Origin: an uncultured Alistipes sp.
GTDB lineage: Bacteria; Bacteroidota; Bacteroidia; Bacteroidales; Rikenellaceae
Assembly (NCBI GenBank): GCA_910587675.1
Contig: CAJUMU010000001.1
Coordinates: 124,001-188,000 of the forward strand
DNA length: 64,000 nt
Direction: 5' to 3'
Numbering within the stretch: the stretch's first letter is position 1; the number at the start of each line of letters is the position of its first letter. The notes below the pieces were generated by a model. That model worked only from the letters and a program-made list of their open reading frames with translations, made no database searches and was not told the DNA's origin. A program made the position numbers and the translations under genes. Positions 34,132 to 42,960 of this stretch are shown piece by piece.

Positions 34132-35376
34132 TTACCATTTACGCAACGCCACGCAACTGTTGTGGCCGCCGAAGCCGAGCGTATTCGATATCGCAACCGT
34201 AACATCGGCCTTGCGGGCGACATTGGGAACGTAATCCAGATCGCAATCGGGATCGGGATCCGTCAAGCCGATAGTGGGGGGCACCACGCCGTTCTGCAAC
34301 GCCAAAGCCGAAGCGATCAACTCCACGGCGCCCGTCGCGCCGAGCATGTGGCCCGTCATCGACTTGGTAGAGCTTATCATCGCCTTGCGGGCGACCTCCT
34401 CGCCCAAAGCCAGCTTGATTACGGCCGTCTCGGTCTTGTCGTTAAGAGGCGTGCTGGTGCCGTGGGCATTAATGTAAAGCGTATCCTTCTCGGCATCGAA
34501 ACCGGCCTCGTCCAGCGACTGCTTCATGGCGCGCGACGCGGGGATGCCGTCGGGACGCGGAGCGGTGTAGTGGTGAGCGTCGCAACTGTTGCCGTAACCG
34601 CAAACCTCGGCATAGATCTTGGCGCCGCGCTTCTGCGCGTTCTCGAGCGACTCGAAGATGAGCACGCCCGCGCCTTCGCCCATAACGAAGCCGCTGCGGT
34701 TGATGTTGAACGGAATCGAAGCCTTCGTGGGGTCGTCCGTGCGGGTCAGAGCCTTGCTGTTTGCGAAACCGCCTATGGCGAGCGGGTGGACCGAAGCCTC
34801 GGCGCCGCCGGTGATGATGGCGTCGGCATAGCCGTACTTGATGGCGCGGTAAGCCTCGCCTGCCGAGTGAGTACCCGTGGCGCAAGCCGTCACGACGGGC
34901 AGACACACGCCCTGAGCGTTGAACTTGATGGCGACGTTACCCGACGCGATATTGGCTATCATCATGGGGATGAACAGAGGCGAAATGCGATGTACGCCCT
35001 CGTTCAACAGCTTCTCCGTCTCGGTGACGAAAGTCTGCAAACCGCCGATGCCCGAACCGATGTAGGTTCCCAGACGCTCGGGGTCGACATTCTCGCCGCT
35101 GACCAGACCGCTGTCCATCATCGCCTGATAGGCCGCAGCCATGGCGTACTGGCAATACACGTCGCTGCGACGCACATTGGCCGAGTCGAGGCCGTTGGCC
35201 GCGGGATCGAAGTTCTTCACCTGACCCGCAACCTTTATGGGCAGATCGTAATCCTCGAATCCCTTTATAAGGTCTATGCCGCACTTTCCGGCCGTCAAAT
35301 TATTCCAGAACTCCGCAACGGTGTTTCCTACCGGCGAGATAACACCCAAACCGGTAATGACTACTCTATGTTCCAT
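34132..35376 (-). CDS. fabF: 3-oxoacyl-ACP synthase II
   Basis: 414 residues from the ATG at 35376. Condenses malonyl-ACP with acyl-ACP (EC 2.3.1.179). The catalytic Cys165 lies in VTACATGTHSAGEA, His in INAHGTSTPLND (~305) and His in STKSMTGHMLGATGA (~343); VVITGLGVISPVGN is the family start and GFGGHNSCVALRKW the end. It begins 14 bp after fabH; the acyl carrier protein gene often found beside it is not here. Confidence 0.96.
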   Translation of the reverse strand: MEHRVVITGLGVISPVGNTVAEFWNNLTAGKCGIDLIKGFEDYDLPIKVAGQVKNFDPAANGLDSANVRRSDVYCQYAMAAAYQAMMDSGLVSGENVDPERLGTYIGSGIGGLQTFVTETEKLLNEGVHRISPLFIPMMIANIASGNVAIKFNAQGVCLPVVTACATGTHSAGEAYRAIKYGYADAIITGGAEASVHPLAIGGFANSKALTRTDDPTKASIPFNINRSGFVMGEGAGVLIFESLENAQKRGAKIYAEVCGYGNSCDAHHYTAPRPDGIPASRAMKQSLDEAGFDAEKDTLYINAHGTSTPLNDKTETAVIKLALGEEVARKAMISSTKSMTGHMLGATGAVELIASALALQNGVVPPTIGLTDPDPDCDLDYVPNVARKADVTVAISNTLGFGGHNSCVALRKW

Positions 35377-35390
35377 ATCAATTTCGATTT

Positions 35391-36344
35391 TTATTTTGTC
35401 CACTCGATTATGCAGGCGCCCGTGGTGAATCCCGCGCCGAACGCGCTGAATACCAACTTGTCGCCCTTCTGCAACTTGCCCTCGCGATTGAGTTCGTCCA
35501 GCAGGATGGGCACGCTTGCCGACGAAGTGTTGCCGTAACGGTCGACATTGTGCGGGAAATGCGACATGTCGAGACCCAGATGATTGCAAATGGCCTCGAT
35601 GATTCGCATGTTGGCCTGATGCAGCACGTAATACTTTATGTCTTCGGGTTTCAGACCCGCCGCGTCGAGCAACGTCTTGATATCGCGCGACGACGAGAGA
35701 ACGGCGGTCTTGAACACCTCGCGTCCGTTCATGTACATGGGCTTTCCCTCCTCCTCTTTGGTAATATAAGGAGTAGGCTCCAACGTGCGGAAATAGTGGA
35801 GGCAATCGGTCTTGCTCACGGTCGTAAGACGCGATCCGATCATGCCCTCGCCCTCGGTGACTACCACGGCTCCCGCGCCGTCGCCGAACAGAACGCATAC
35901 GCTGCGGTCTTTCCAGTCGACCATACGCGACGGCTCCTCGGCGGCCAGCACCAAGATGTTCTTGGCCTTGCCGCTCTTGAGACGGTCGTCGGCCATGTCG
36001 AGAGCATAAATGAATCCCGAGCAGGCGGCGTTCACGTCGATACATGCGCAAGTGGCGCCGATGATACCCTGCACGATGCAGCTCAGACCCGGCGTCGCAT
36101 ATTCGTTCACCACGTTAGAGCAAATTATATAGTCGATGTCGGCCGGCGTCAGGCCGGCGTCTTCGATAGCCTTGAGCGATGCCTCGGCCGCCAGATCTTC
36201 CAACTTCTCCGATGAAATGACGCGACGCTCGGCCATACCCGTGCGCTCTCTGATCCACTCGTCGCTCGTATCGAGAAACTGTTCGAGCATCGAATTGGTC
36301 ACAACTACGGCAGGGTTGGCCCTGCCCGTTCCGATTATCTTCAT
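35391..36344 (-). CDS. fabH: 3-oxoacyl-ACP synthase III
   Basis: 317 residues; starts fatty acid synthesis from acetyl-CoA and malonyl-ACP (EC 2.3.1.180). Catalytic triad: Cys in DVNAACSGFIYAL, His in VLHQANMRIIEAI, Asn in DRYGNTSSASVP. Start DTSDEWIRERTGMAERR is typical. First gene of fabH-fabF-fabG with a good promoter upstream; divergent from the TM-LytTR regulator. Confidence 0.95.
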   Translation of the reverse strand: MKIIGTGRANPAVVVTNSMLEQFLDTSDEWIRERTGMAERRVISSEKLEDLAAEASLKAIEDAGLTPADIDYIICSNVVNEYATPGLSCIVQGIIGATCACIDVNAACSGFIYALDMADDRLKSGKAKNILVLAAEEPSRMVDWKDRSVCVLFGDGAGAVVVTEGEGMIGSRLTTVSKTDCLHYFRTLEPTPYITKEEEGKPMYMNGREVFKTAVLSSSRDIKTLLDAAGLKPEDIKYYVLHQANMRIIEAICNHLGLDMSHFPHNVDRYGNTSSASVPILLDELNREGKLQKGDKLVFSAFGAGFTTGACIIEWTK

Positions 36345-36426
36345 TATATTTACAATTTATAATAAATATTACCTTTGTCGAATCCCGTATTCGCGGCCGA
36401 TTCCTCGCCGCAAACCAAGTCGGGTG

Positions 36427-36460
36427 CAAAAATATTCAAATCCGTGAAATTTACCTCAAA
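36427..36460 (-). promoter_or_regulatory. fabH operon promoter
   Basis: Minus strand TTTG (36457-36460), 22 bp, TATTTTTG (36427-36434), about 80 bp before fabH. Confidence 0.65.
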
Positions 36461-36570
36461 CCCGCGGTCAAAAACGCCTTTTTGTGACGAAAATGACATT
36501 ATGAGTGGCAAAAGTTATGTATTTTGAAGTTATTTTACGATCTTTGCAACGATGTAAAAACGAAAAATTC

Positions 36571-37515
36571 ATGGCGAAAACAGATAAAAACTCGGAGATA
36601 CCGAAATTTCTGCTCGACAAACGATATCTGATGGGGTCGGTGATTTTCATCCTCACATTTTCGTTTTTGTTCATGACTCTCTACACGCCGTTCTCCATCA
36701 CGGCGTGGTTCAGCATCACCAACCTCACCCATTTGGGGATGACGGCGGCGTTCTACTTCGTGGCATTGGCCATAATGCTGATAAGCAAACAGATAATGTA
36801 CAGCGTGCAGAATCGCGTAACCTTCACGTTCGCCAAATACATACTATGGTTGTTCGGCGAAATGATCGTCATATCGCTGTTCTACACCTTTTTCACCTCG
36901 GTATTCATATCGCCGTCGGTGCAACCCGCATGGATCATTCTGCTCAAAGCCATAGGGTGCGTGTTGCTCATAATGGCCATCCCTTACACGATCCTTACGT
37001 TGTACGCCGCCTACAAGGCCAAGACCGAAGAGTTGCAGATGTTGCAGTACGAGATGTCGCTCTCGAACGAGCCGACGGTAGTATATCCCTCGTTGATAAA
37101 TCTTTACGACTACAACGGCACACTGAAGCTCACCATAAACTCCGACACGCTTTACTACATGGAGTCGCAGGACAATTATGTGAAGATCTTTTACGAGAAC
37201 CACGGCAAACTGCTATCCTACATGCTGCGTTGCCGCACGAAGACCATCGAGGAGAATCTGGCCGACACGAGCATGGTGCGTTGTCACCGTTCGTATATGG
37301 TGAACGTAATGAAAATCAACCAGATCAAGAAACGCAGCAAGATCCGCTACATAATTTTGTCGAACAAGGACATCAAGCCTATCCCCGTGTCGAAAAGCTA
37401 TTTCAAGAACCTTATCGAGAAGATCGACAAATACAATTCGGCAGCCTTGGCCAAAGGCAACGAGGTCGCGGAAGACGAGGCGGAACAACCCATAGCCAAT
37501 CAAGGGCAGGAGTGA
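36571..37515 (+). CDS. Membrane-bound LytTR-family transcription regulator
   Basis: 314 residues from the ATG at 36571. Four predicted membrane helices in residues ~22-150 (e.g. YLMGSVIFILTFSFLFMTLY, AFYFVALAIMLI, GEMIVISLFYTFF, LLKAIGCVLLIMAIPYTI) are followed by a short linker and a LytTR DNA-binding domain (~190-292) with YYMESQDNYVKIFYEN, RCRTKTIEENLADTSMVRCHRSYMVN and IPVSKSYFKNL. No sensor or histidine kinase is adjacent. This TM-LytTR type is frequent in Bacteroidetes; its target is unknown, though it is divergent from fabH. Confidence 0.88.
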   Translation: MAKTDKNSEIPKFLLDKRYLMGSVIFILTFSFLFMTLYTPFSITAWFSITNLTHLGMTAAFYFVALAIMLISKQIMYSVQNRVTFTFAKYILWLFGEMIVISLFYTFFTSVFISPSVQPAWIILLKAIGCVLLIMAIPYTILTLYAAYKAKTEELQMLQYEMSLSNEPTVVYPSLINLYDYNGTLKLTINSDTLYYMESQDNYVKIFYENHGKLLSYMLRCRTKTIEENLADTSMVRCHRSYMVNVMKINQIKKRSKIRYIILSNKDIKPIPVSKSYFKNLIEKIDKYNSAALAKGNEVAEDEAEQPIANQGQE

Positions 37516-37537
37516 TAATGTTACGCATTATAAATCG

Positions 37538-37630
37538 GGCGGCAGCCTGCGAAGTACGCATGCGAGCGAATGCGAGTGTTGCGGGCCTTCGCGGGGCGAG
37601 GCTGCGGCCCGCACGACTCTAAAGAGTCGT
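37538..37630 (+). repeat. Dispersed structured repeat, type A, copy R5
   Basis: Strand 1 GCAGCCT (37542-37548), strand 2 GCGGGCC (37581-37587), strand 1' AGGCTGC (37599-37605) directly abutting strand 2' GGCCCGC (37606-37612), then the hairpin ACGACTCT-AA-AGAGTCGT (37613-37630). This is the cleanest example of the 1-2-1'-2'-hairpin architecture. It follows the LytTR gene in the same sense and is followed by a terminator one base later. Confidence 0.8.
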
Positions 37631-37631
37631 A

Positions 37632-37667
37632 AAAAAACCGCCGACAAAATCCTGCCGGCGGTTTTTT
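37632..37667. terminator. Bidirectional terminator
   Basis: AAAAAACCGCCG, 12-nt loop, CGGCGGTTTTTT; between the plus-strand LytTR gene and the minus-strand acyl-CoA dehydrogenase. Confidence 0.88.
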
Positions 37668-37687
37668 CATATAAATCGCATTGGTAA

Positions 37688-39412
37688 TCAACGCACTGAA
37701 CAATCCCAATTGAACGCGGACTTCATCCGCTCGACGTACTCCGCATCGTGCGCGGCGGCGATTGCGGCGGCAGCCTCGCAGTTCTCCGCTTCGGCCATGT
37801 TGAGATATGTGGCCGCCGACAACTCGGCACGCTCGTCCGACTTGGAATCCATCAACAACAGATATGCTATGACTATGCGCGCACCCGACTCGACCAAACG
37901 ACGGGCATGGAACGTAGGGTAGTCGCCCTTCATCGCAGCCACCTCGCCGCACACGCGCTCGAACTCGTCGGTCATCTTCTTCAACCGCACTTTCGACCGC
38001 AAAGGCACGTCGAGTATCGAAGCGTCGGCCTCGTATTCGCGTATTCGGCAGAGCAAAGCGCCGCTCGCCACGTATCGAGCCGCCGCCACGACCTGCATCT
38101 GCGAGGTACCCTCGTACAGCGTGGTGACACGCGCATCGCGATAGAGACGCTCCACGGCGAACTCCTTGATATAACCCGAGCCGCCGTAAACCTGCACGGC
38201 ATCGTACGCCACTTGATTCGAATACTCGCCCGCCATGAGCTTCAGAAGCGGGGTAAGCATGTCGGCGCACTTGGCCGCGCGGCGCATCTCGGCGCGCTCG
38301 TCGTCCGTCGGCTCCGCCTTCGCCGCGAGGATCTTCGCCATATCGACGTAACGCGCTGTCTCGTAAAGCAATGCGCGCGAACCGTCCAACTTGGCGCGCA
38401 TGGCACCCAACATCTCGTATACGGCGGGGAACGAAGCGATGTTGACGCCGAACTGACGTCGTTCGTTGGCATAACGCACGGCCTCGCGCAAAGCGGCCTC
38501 CATTATGCCGACCGACTGGGCGCCTATGTCGAGACGCGCGCCGTTCATCATCGTCATCACGCATCGTATGAGTCCCATGCAACGCTTGCCGACGAGTTTG
38601 GCGGGAGCGTCGTTGAAGGCGAGTTCGCACGTGGGCGAGCCCTTGATACCCATCTTATGCTCTATGCGGCGAACCGTCACGCCGCCCCAGCTCTTGTCGT
38701 ACACGAAGCACGACAGACCGCGGGCATCGGTAGTGCCGCTCTCCGAACGCGCCAGAATCAACTTTATGTCGGCATCGCCGTTGGTAATGAATCGTTTCAC
38801 GCCGTTGAGCAGCCACATGCCGCGCTCCTCGTCCCACGTGGCCTTCAACATCGCGGCCTGAAGGTCGCTGCCCGCATCGGGCTCGGTCAAGTCCATCGAG
38901 CAGGTCGCGCCCTCGGCTATGCGGCCGAGAAACTCGGCCTTGATCTCCTCGTCGCCGTATTCGCGGATTATATCCACGCAATCCTGCAACGACCAGATAT
39001 TGCAGAATCCCGCATCGGCGCGAGCCACCATCTCCGACGCCATGGTGAAAAGCACGGTCGGGAAGTTCAGGCCGTCGTACTGGCGCGGCAGCGATATGCC
39101 GTAAAGTCCCGCGCGCGTAAGCATTTCGTGGTTGCGCTGCGTGCCCGAAGCATAGCTTACGCGGCCGTTCTCGCAACGAGGCCCCTCGGCGTCGACGTCG
39201 AAAGCGTTCTCGGCGATGGTCGTGGCGCATATCTCGCCCATGACCTCCATCACCTTGTCGTAACAATCGACGGCATCGGCGAAGTTCTCGGGAGCCGAAG
39301 CGTAAGTCTTGCACTGCGAATAGTTATCCTCCTTGAGCGCCACCACACGCTTCATCACGGGGTGCGTAAGCTGACGCTTGAGTCTGTCGTTATCCTTATA
39401 AAAATTCTTCAT
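37688..39412 (-). CDS. Acyl-CoA dehydrogenase with C-terminal extension
   Basis: 574 residues from the ATG at 39412. FAD enzyme oxidising acyl-CoA and passing electrons to ETF. MDLTEPDAGSDLQAA and FITNGDADIKLILAR are the FAD/substrate motifs, the catalytic base lies in TLYEGTSQMQ (~450) and QVYGGSGYIKEF is the family signature. About 130 residues beyond the ~440-residue core form the AcdH-type C-terminal helical domain. It is the last gene of etfB-etfA-acd, the set often seen in Bacteroidetes that use amino-acid or fatty-acid derived CoA esters. The substrate is unknown. Confidence 0.92.
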   Translation of the reverse strand: MKNFYKDNDRLKRQLTHPVMKRVVALKEDNYSQCKTYASAPENFADAVDCYDKVMEVMGEICATTIAENAFDVDAEGPRCENGRVSYASGTQRNHEMLTRAGLYGISLPRQYDGLNFPTVLFTMASEMVARADAGFCNIWSLQDCVDIIREYGDEEIKAEFLGRIAEGATCSMDLTEPDAGSDLQAAMLKATWDEERGMWLLNGVKRFITNGDADIKLILARSESGTTDARGLSCFVYDKSWGGVTVRRIEHKMGIKGSPTCELAFNDAPAKLVGKRCMGLIRCVMTMMNGARLDIGAQSVGIMEAALREAVRYANERRQFGVNIASFPAVYEMLGAMRAKLDGSRALLYETARYVDMAKILAAKAEPTDDERAEMRRAAKCADMLTPLLKLMAGEYSNQVAYDAVQVYGGSGYIKEFAVERLYRDARVTTLYEGTSQMQVVAAARYVASGALLCRIREYEADASILDVPLRSKVRLKKMTDEFERVCGEVAAMKGDYPTFHARRLVESGARIVIAYLLLMDSKSDERAELSAATYLNMAEAENCEAAAAIAAAHDAEYVERMKSAFNWDCSVR

Positions 39413-39420
39413 GATACTCT

Positions 39421-40437
39421 CTATCGTCTGTTGTTGCTTATGAGCGTTATGAGCTTGTCCACAGTCTGTTTGGCATCGCCCACGATCGCATGATCGGCTA
39501 TTTTGTGAATCGGCGCGTCGGTATCGCAATTAATCGAGATTATGCAGGCCGAACGGTCCATACCCACCGTATGCTGCACCTGACCCGAGATTCCGCACGC
39601 TATGTAGAGCTTCGGACGCACGGTTATGCCCGTCTGACCGATCATGCGCTCGTAGCCGCCCACGTAACCCGCATCTATCGCGGCGCGCGTGGCTCCGACC
39701 TCGCCGCCGAGCAGTTCGGCCAAACGGAACAGCGACTCGAAATTCTCGGCGCTGCCCATTCCGTATCCGCCCGCGACTATTACCTTGGCGCCCTTCAGAT
39801 CGACGCCCTGCGCCTCGGCATGCTTCTCGATAACGGCGACGGCGAAATCCTCGGGAGCGAGCAACGACTCGACGTCGATGGTCTCGCACACGCCCGACAC
39901 AGCCGCGGCCAACGGCTCCTTGGCCATCACGCCCTCGCGGATGGTGGCCATCTGCGGACGGGTCGAGGGAGATATTATGGTCGTGAGCTGATTCGCGACG
40001 AAACTCGGACGGATACACTTCAACACGCCGCGATATTCGTTATCCTTATACGAACAGTCGCCCAACTCCAGAGCGGTGCAGTCGGCCGTGAGTCCGCAAC
40101 CCAACTCGGCCGCCAGACGCGGCGTCATGTCGCGACCCTCGCTCGTGGCTCCCGCGAGAAATATCTCGGGACGCTCCGTCTCGATCGCATGCTTCACGAT
40201 CTTCACATAGGGCAGGGTAAGGTAATCTTTCAACCGCTCGTCCTCGGCGCAAAACACCCGCTGCGCTCCGTAACGGTAGGCCTCGGCCGCCAAATGCGAC
40301 ACCTTGTCGCCGACAAGCACGGCCGAAAGTTCGCCGCCGAGCTGCTCGGCCAGTCGCCGACCCTTGGTCAGAAGTTCCAGACTCACCTCGCACATCGCGC
40401 GGTTCGAGGTCTGGCAATATATCATTACATTCTTCAT
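39421..40437 (-). CDS. etfA: Electron transfer flavoprotein alpha subunit
   Basis: 338 residues. The C-terminal FAD-binding domain is clear: KVIVAGGYGMGSAENFESLF, GATRAAIDAGYV, QTGITVRPKLYIACGISGQVQH and SINCDTDAPIHKIADHAIVGD. The N-terminal part is the ETF alpha/beta fold. Accepts electrons from the adjacent acyl-CoA dehydrogenase together with EtfB. 8 bp from the dehydrogenase gene and 18 bp from etfB. Confidence 0.95.
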   Translation of the reverse strand: MKNVMIYCQTSNRAMCEVSLELLTKGRRLAEQLGGELSAVLVGDKVSHLAAEAYRYGAQRVFCAEDERLKDYLTLPYVKIVKHAIETERPEIFLAGATSEGRDMTPRLAAELGCGLTADCTALELGDCSYKDNEYRGVLKCIRPSFVANQLTTIISPSTRPQMATIREGVMAKEPLAAAVSGVCETIDVESLLAPEDFAVAVIEKHAEAQGVDLKGAKVIVAGGYGMGSAENFESLFRLAELLGGEVGATRAAIDAGYVGGYERMIGQTGITVRPKLYIACGISGQVQHTVGMDRSACIISINCDTDAPIHKIADHAIVGDAKQTVDKLITLISNNRR

Positions 40438-40455
40438 GCGTTACATCATTTAGCG

Positions 40456-41253
40456 TTATTCAATAATGTGGCTGTCAACCAATCGCGCGACGAAATCCGT
40501 CAAGGATTCGTCGTCGGTGCCCACCCATGAGGTATCTTTGTGATCCGCGGTTATCGTGCGGCTATCCACCACCTGCGTGGGCGAACCGCCCAAGCCGTAA
40601 CGCGCCGCGTCGCCGCCCAAATCGTCGGCCGTCAGGCAGGCGATTCCGCATTTGCGGTAGTTCAGAATGCGACGCACGTTGCACGGTCTGCAAGGCGCGG
40701 CGCTTTTGCCGCCGACAGTCATCACGGCAGGCAGAACGACGCTCACGAGCTCCACGCCTTCGTCGGTGCGGCGGCGCGCTTCGATCTTGCCGTCTTCGCA
40801 CTTCACGATCTCCTCCACGTACGTCACCTGCGGCCATCCCAACGCCTGAGCGGTCTGGGGCCCCACGTGAGCCGTATCGCCGTCGATAGACTGGCGTCCC
40901 GCCAATACCAAATCGGGGTTTATCTTTCGCAACGCCATAGCCAAAGCGTACGAGGTGGCCAGCGTATCGGCTCCCGCGAAGCGGCGGTCCGACAGCAACA
41001 CGCCCTTGTCGGCGCCGCGGTATATACCTTCGCGCAGCACCTCCTCGGCACGCTGCGGACCCATGCTTATCAATACTATCTCGCATTCGTCCAACCTATC
41101 CTTGAGGCGCAACGCCTGCTCCAAGGCATTCAGATCATCGGGATTGCAAATCGCCGGAAGCGAATTTCTGTCGATCACGCCGTCGGCGTTCACCTTGGCC
41201 TCGATCGTTTCGCGCGTATCGGTCACTTGCTTCACAAGCACCGCGATTTTCAT
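40456..41253 (-). CDS. etfB: Electron transfer flavoprotein beta subunit
   Basis: 265 residues from the ATG at 41253 (MKIAVLVKQV, the usual start); ATG/TTG codons 3-4 triplets upstream are possible alternatives. CNPDDLNALEQALRLKD, DLVLAGRQSIDGDTAHVGPQTAQALG and LPAVMTVGGKSAAP are the ETF-beta hallmarks. First gene of the etfB-etfA-acd operon, with a strong promoter 39 bp upstream. Confidence 0.94.
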   Translation of the reverse strand: MKIAVLVKQVTDTRETIEAKVNADGVIDRNSLPAICNPDDLNALEQALRLKDRLDECEIVLISMGPQRAEEVLREGIYRGADKGVLLSDRRFAGADTLATSYALAMALRKINPDLVLAGRQSIDGDTAHVGPQTAQALGWPQVTYVEEIVKCEDGKIEARRRTDEGVELVSVVLPAVMTVGGKSAAPCRPCNVRRILNYRKCGIACLTADDLGGDAARYGLGGSPTQVVDSRTITADHKDTSWVGTDDESLTDFVARLVDSHIIE

Positions 41254-41291
41254 TTTTCTCATCAATCCTAAAAATTCTTAAAAAATTCGTG

Positions 41292-41324
41292 CAAAAATAC
41301 GACATTAACCCCGAACTCGACAAA
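41292..41324 (-). promoter_or_regulatory. etfB-etfA-acd promoter
   Basis: Minus strand TTTG (41321-41324), exactly 21 bp, TATTTTTG (41292-41299): a textbook Bacteroidetes promoter. Confidence 0.8.
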
Positions 41325-41449
41325 TGTGTCGCGATTTTTCCGTCACCGTATACAATAATTCCATCACAAAAGAGGGCCATTTCACCACACAGACAAAGAT
41401 GAAACTATTATAAATAAGGCTATTAAATGTAAATACGCCCCGCGCAATG

Positions 41450-41545
41450 CTGTTTGCTGCCGGCGACGGAATGCACGAGCCTTCGGCGAGTTGCAGTCCG
41501 CCGCGTGAGGGCGGCGGCGAACTGCCGACATCGCTCCGCGATGTC
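41450..41545 (+). repeat. Dispersed structured repeat, type B, copy R6
   Basis: Strand 1 GTTTGCTGCC (41452-41461) differs from the R4 sequence at two positions, yet both changes still pair as U-G with strand 1' GGCGGCGAAC (41513-41522) in plus-strand RNA; strand 2 GCAGTCCGCCGC (41493-41504); terminal hairpin GACATCGC-TCC-GCGATGTC (41527-41545). It lies in the 359-bp gap between etfB and the end of metK; apart from this element, the promoter and the metK terminator the gap holds nothing I recognise. Confidence 0.78.
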
Positions 41546-41557
41546 GATACACAAACG

Positions 41558-41585
41558 AAAAACGCCCGACACGAAGTCGGGCGTT
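41558..41585 (-). terminator. metK terminator
   Basis: AACGCCCGAC, ACGAA loop, GTCGGGCGTT; followed on the minus strand by a five-T run. 28 bp after metK. Confidence 0.82.
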
Positions 41586-41612
41586 CTGCCTTAAGATCTG
41601 CGAACCTGACGG

Positions 41613-42905
41613 CTACAATCCCAATTCGCGGCGGATATCATCCACGGCGTCGAGACGCTCCCAACCGAAAAACTCGATCTCGCGCTCGACCTCGCTGCCG
41701 TTCTCGAACACCTTCACCGTCTTCTTATAAGGACGGTTGCCGAAATGTCCGTACGACGCCGTAGCCTCGAATATGGGGTTCTTCAATCCGAAACGGTCCA
41801 CGATAGAAGCGGGACGCAAATCGAACAGACGGCCGATGCGCTCGGCGATCTCGCCGTCCGACAAACCGATCTTGGAAGTTCCGTAGGTGTCGACGTATAT
41901 CGACAGCGGCTCGGCTATGCCGATAGCGTAACTGAGCTGCACCAGCATCTGGTCGGCGACACCCGCCGCCACCATGTTCTTCGCTATGTGACGCGCCGCG
42001 TAAGCCGCCGAACGGTCGACCTTCGAAGAGTCCTTGCCCGAGAAAGCGCCGCCGCCGTGCGCGCCGCGTCCGCCGTAAGAGTCGACGATGATCTTGCGGC
42101 CCGTGAGTCCCGTATCGCCGTGGGGGCCGCCTATGACGAACTTGCCCGTGGGGTTGACGTGCAGGATGTAGTCGTCGCCGATAAGCTCGGCCAAGCAGTC
42201 GCCCGCACGTTGCAAGCGAGCCTTCACGCGCGGAATGAGGATGGTGCGGACATCCTCGCGGATACGCTCCTGCATCATGCGCTCGGCCTCTTTCTCGCTG
42301 CGCGAGTCGTCGGCCGCGATGAACTCGTCGTGCTGGGTCGACACCACGATGGTATGCACGCGCAGAGCCTTGCCCGTCTCGCTGTCGTACTCCACCGTAA
42401 CCTGACTCTTCGAATCGGGACGCAAGTAGGGCATAACGGCACCTTCGCGGCGTATCGCCGCCAACTCCTTCATTATCACGTGCGAGAGGATGAGCGTCGC
42501 AGGCATGTATTCGAGGGTTTCGTTGCAGGCGTAACCGAACATGATGCCTTGGTCGCCCGCACCCTGCTCGGCGGCCTCGTCACGCACCACGCCTTGGTTT
42601 ATGTCCGACGACTGCTCGTGGATAGCCGACAAGATGCCGCACGACGCGGCGTCGAACTGATATTCACTGCGATTATAGCCTATGCGATCTATCACGCGGC
42701 GCGCCACGCTCTGGATATCGACGTATGCGTCGGAGCGCACCTCGCCCGCAACCACGACCAAACCCGTGGTGCAAAGCGTCTCGCAAGCGACTTTCGACTG
42801 GGAATCGCGACGAAGAAATTCGTCGAGAATAGCATCCGAGATCTGATCCGACACTTTGTCGGGATGTCCTTCCGACACCGACTCGGAGGTAAATAAAAAA
42901 GCCAT
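41613..42905 (-). CDS. metK: S-adenosylmethionine synthetase
   Basis: 430 residues, somewhat longer than the ~385 usual but typical of Bacteroidetes enzymes. Makes SAM from methionine and ATP (EC 2.5.1.6). FLFTSESVSEGHPDKVSDQISDAILDE at the start, GAGDQGIMFGYACNET, NPTGKFVIGGPHGDTGLTGRKIIVDSYGG and GGGAFSGKDSSKVDRSAAY are diagnostic. Single-gene unit with a SAM-II riboswitch in its leader, so feedback by its own product is likely. Confidence 0.97.
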   Translation of the reverse strand: MAFLFTSESVSEGHPDKVSDQISDAILDEFLRRDSQSKVACETLCTTGLVVVAGEVRSDAYVDIQSVARRVIDRIGYNRSEYQFDAASCGILSAIHEQSSDINQGVVRDEAAEQGAGDQGIMFGYACNETLEYMPATLILSHVIMKELAAIRREGAVMPYLRPDSKSQVTVEYDSETGKALRVHTIVVSTQHDEFIAADDSRSEKEAERMMQERIREDVRTILIPRVKARLQRAGDCLAELIGDDYILHVNPTGKFVIGGPHGDTGLTGRKIIVDSYGGRGAHGGGAFSGKDSSKVDRSAAYAARHIAKNMVAAGVADQMLVQLSYAIGIAEPLSIYVDTYGTSKIGLSDGEIAERIGRLFDLRPASIVDRFGLKNPIFEATASYGHFGNRPYKKTVKVFENGSEVEREIEFFGWERLDAVDDIRRELGL

Positions 42906-42960
42906 ACCTTAAAATTTTTTAACGTATGGAAGATGCGACTGTCGTAATACCTTAATTATA

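Noticed and set aside
33142..35538. 798-codon plus-strand frame across fabG and fabF
   Set aside because: Antisense to two complete fab genes and running through repeat R4; composition of a false frame.
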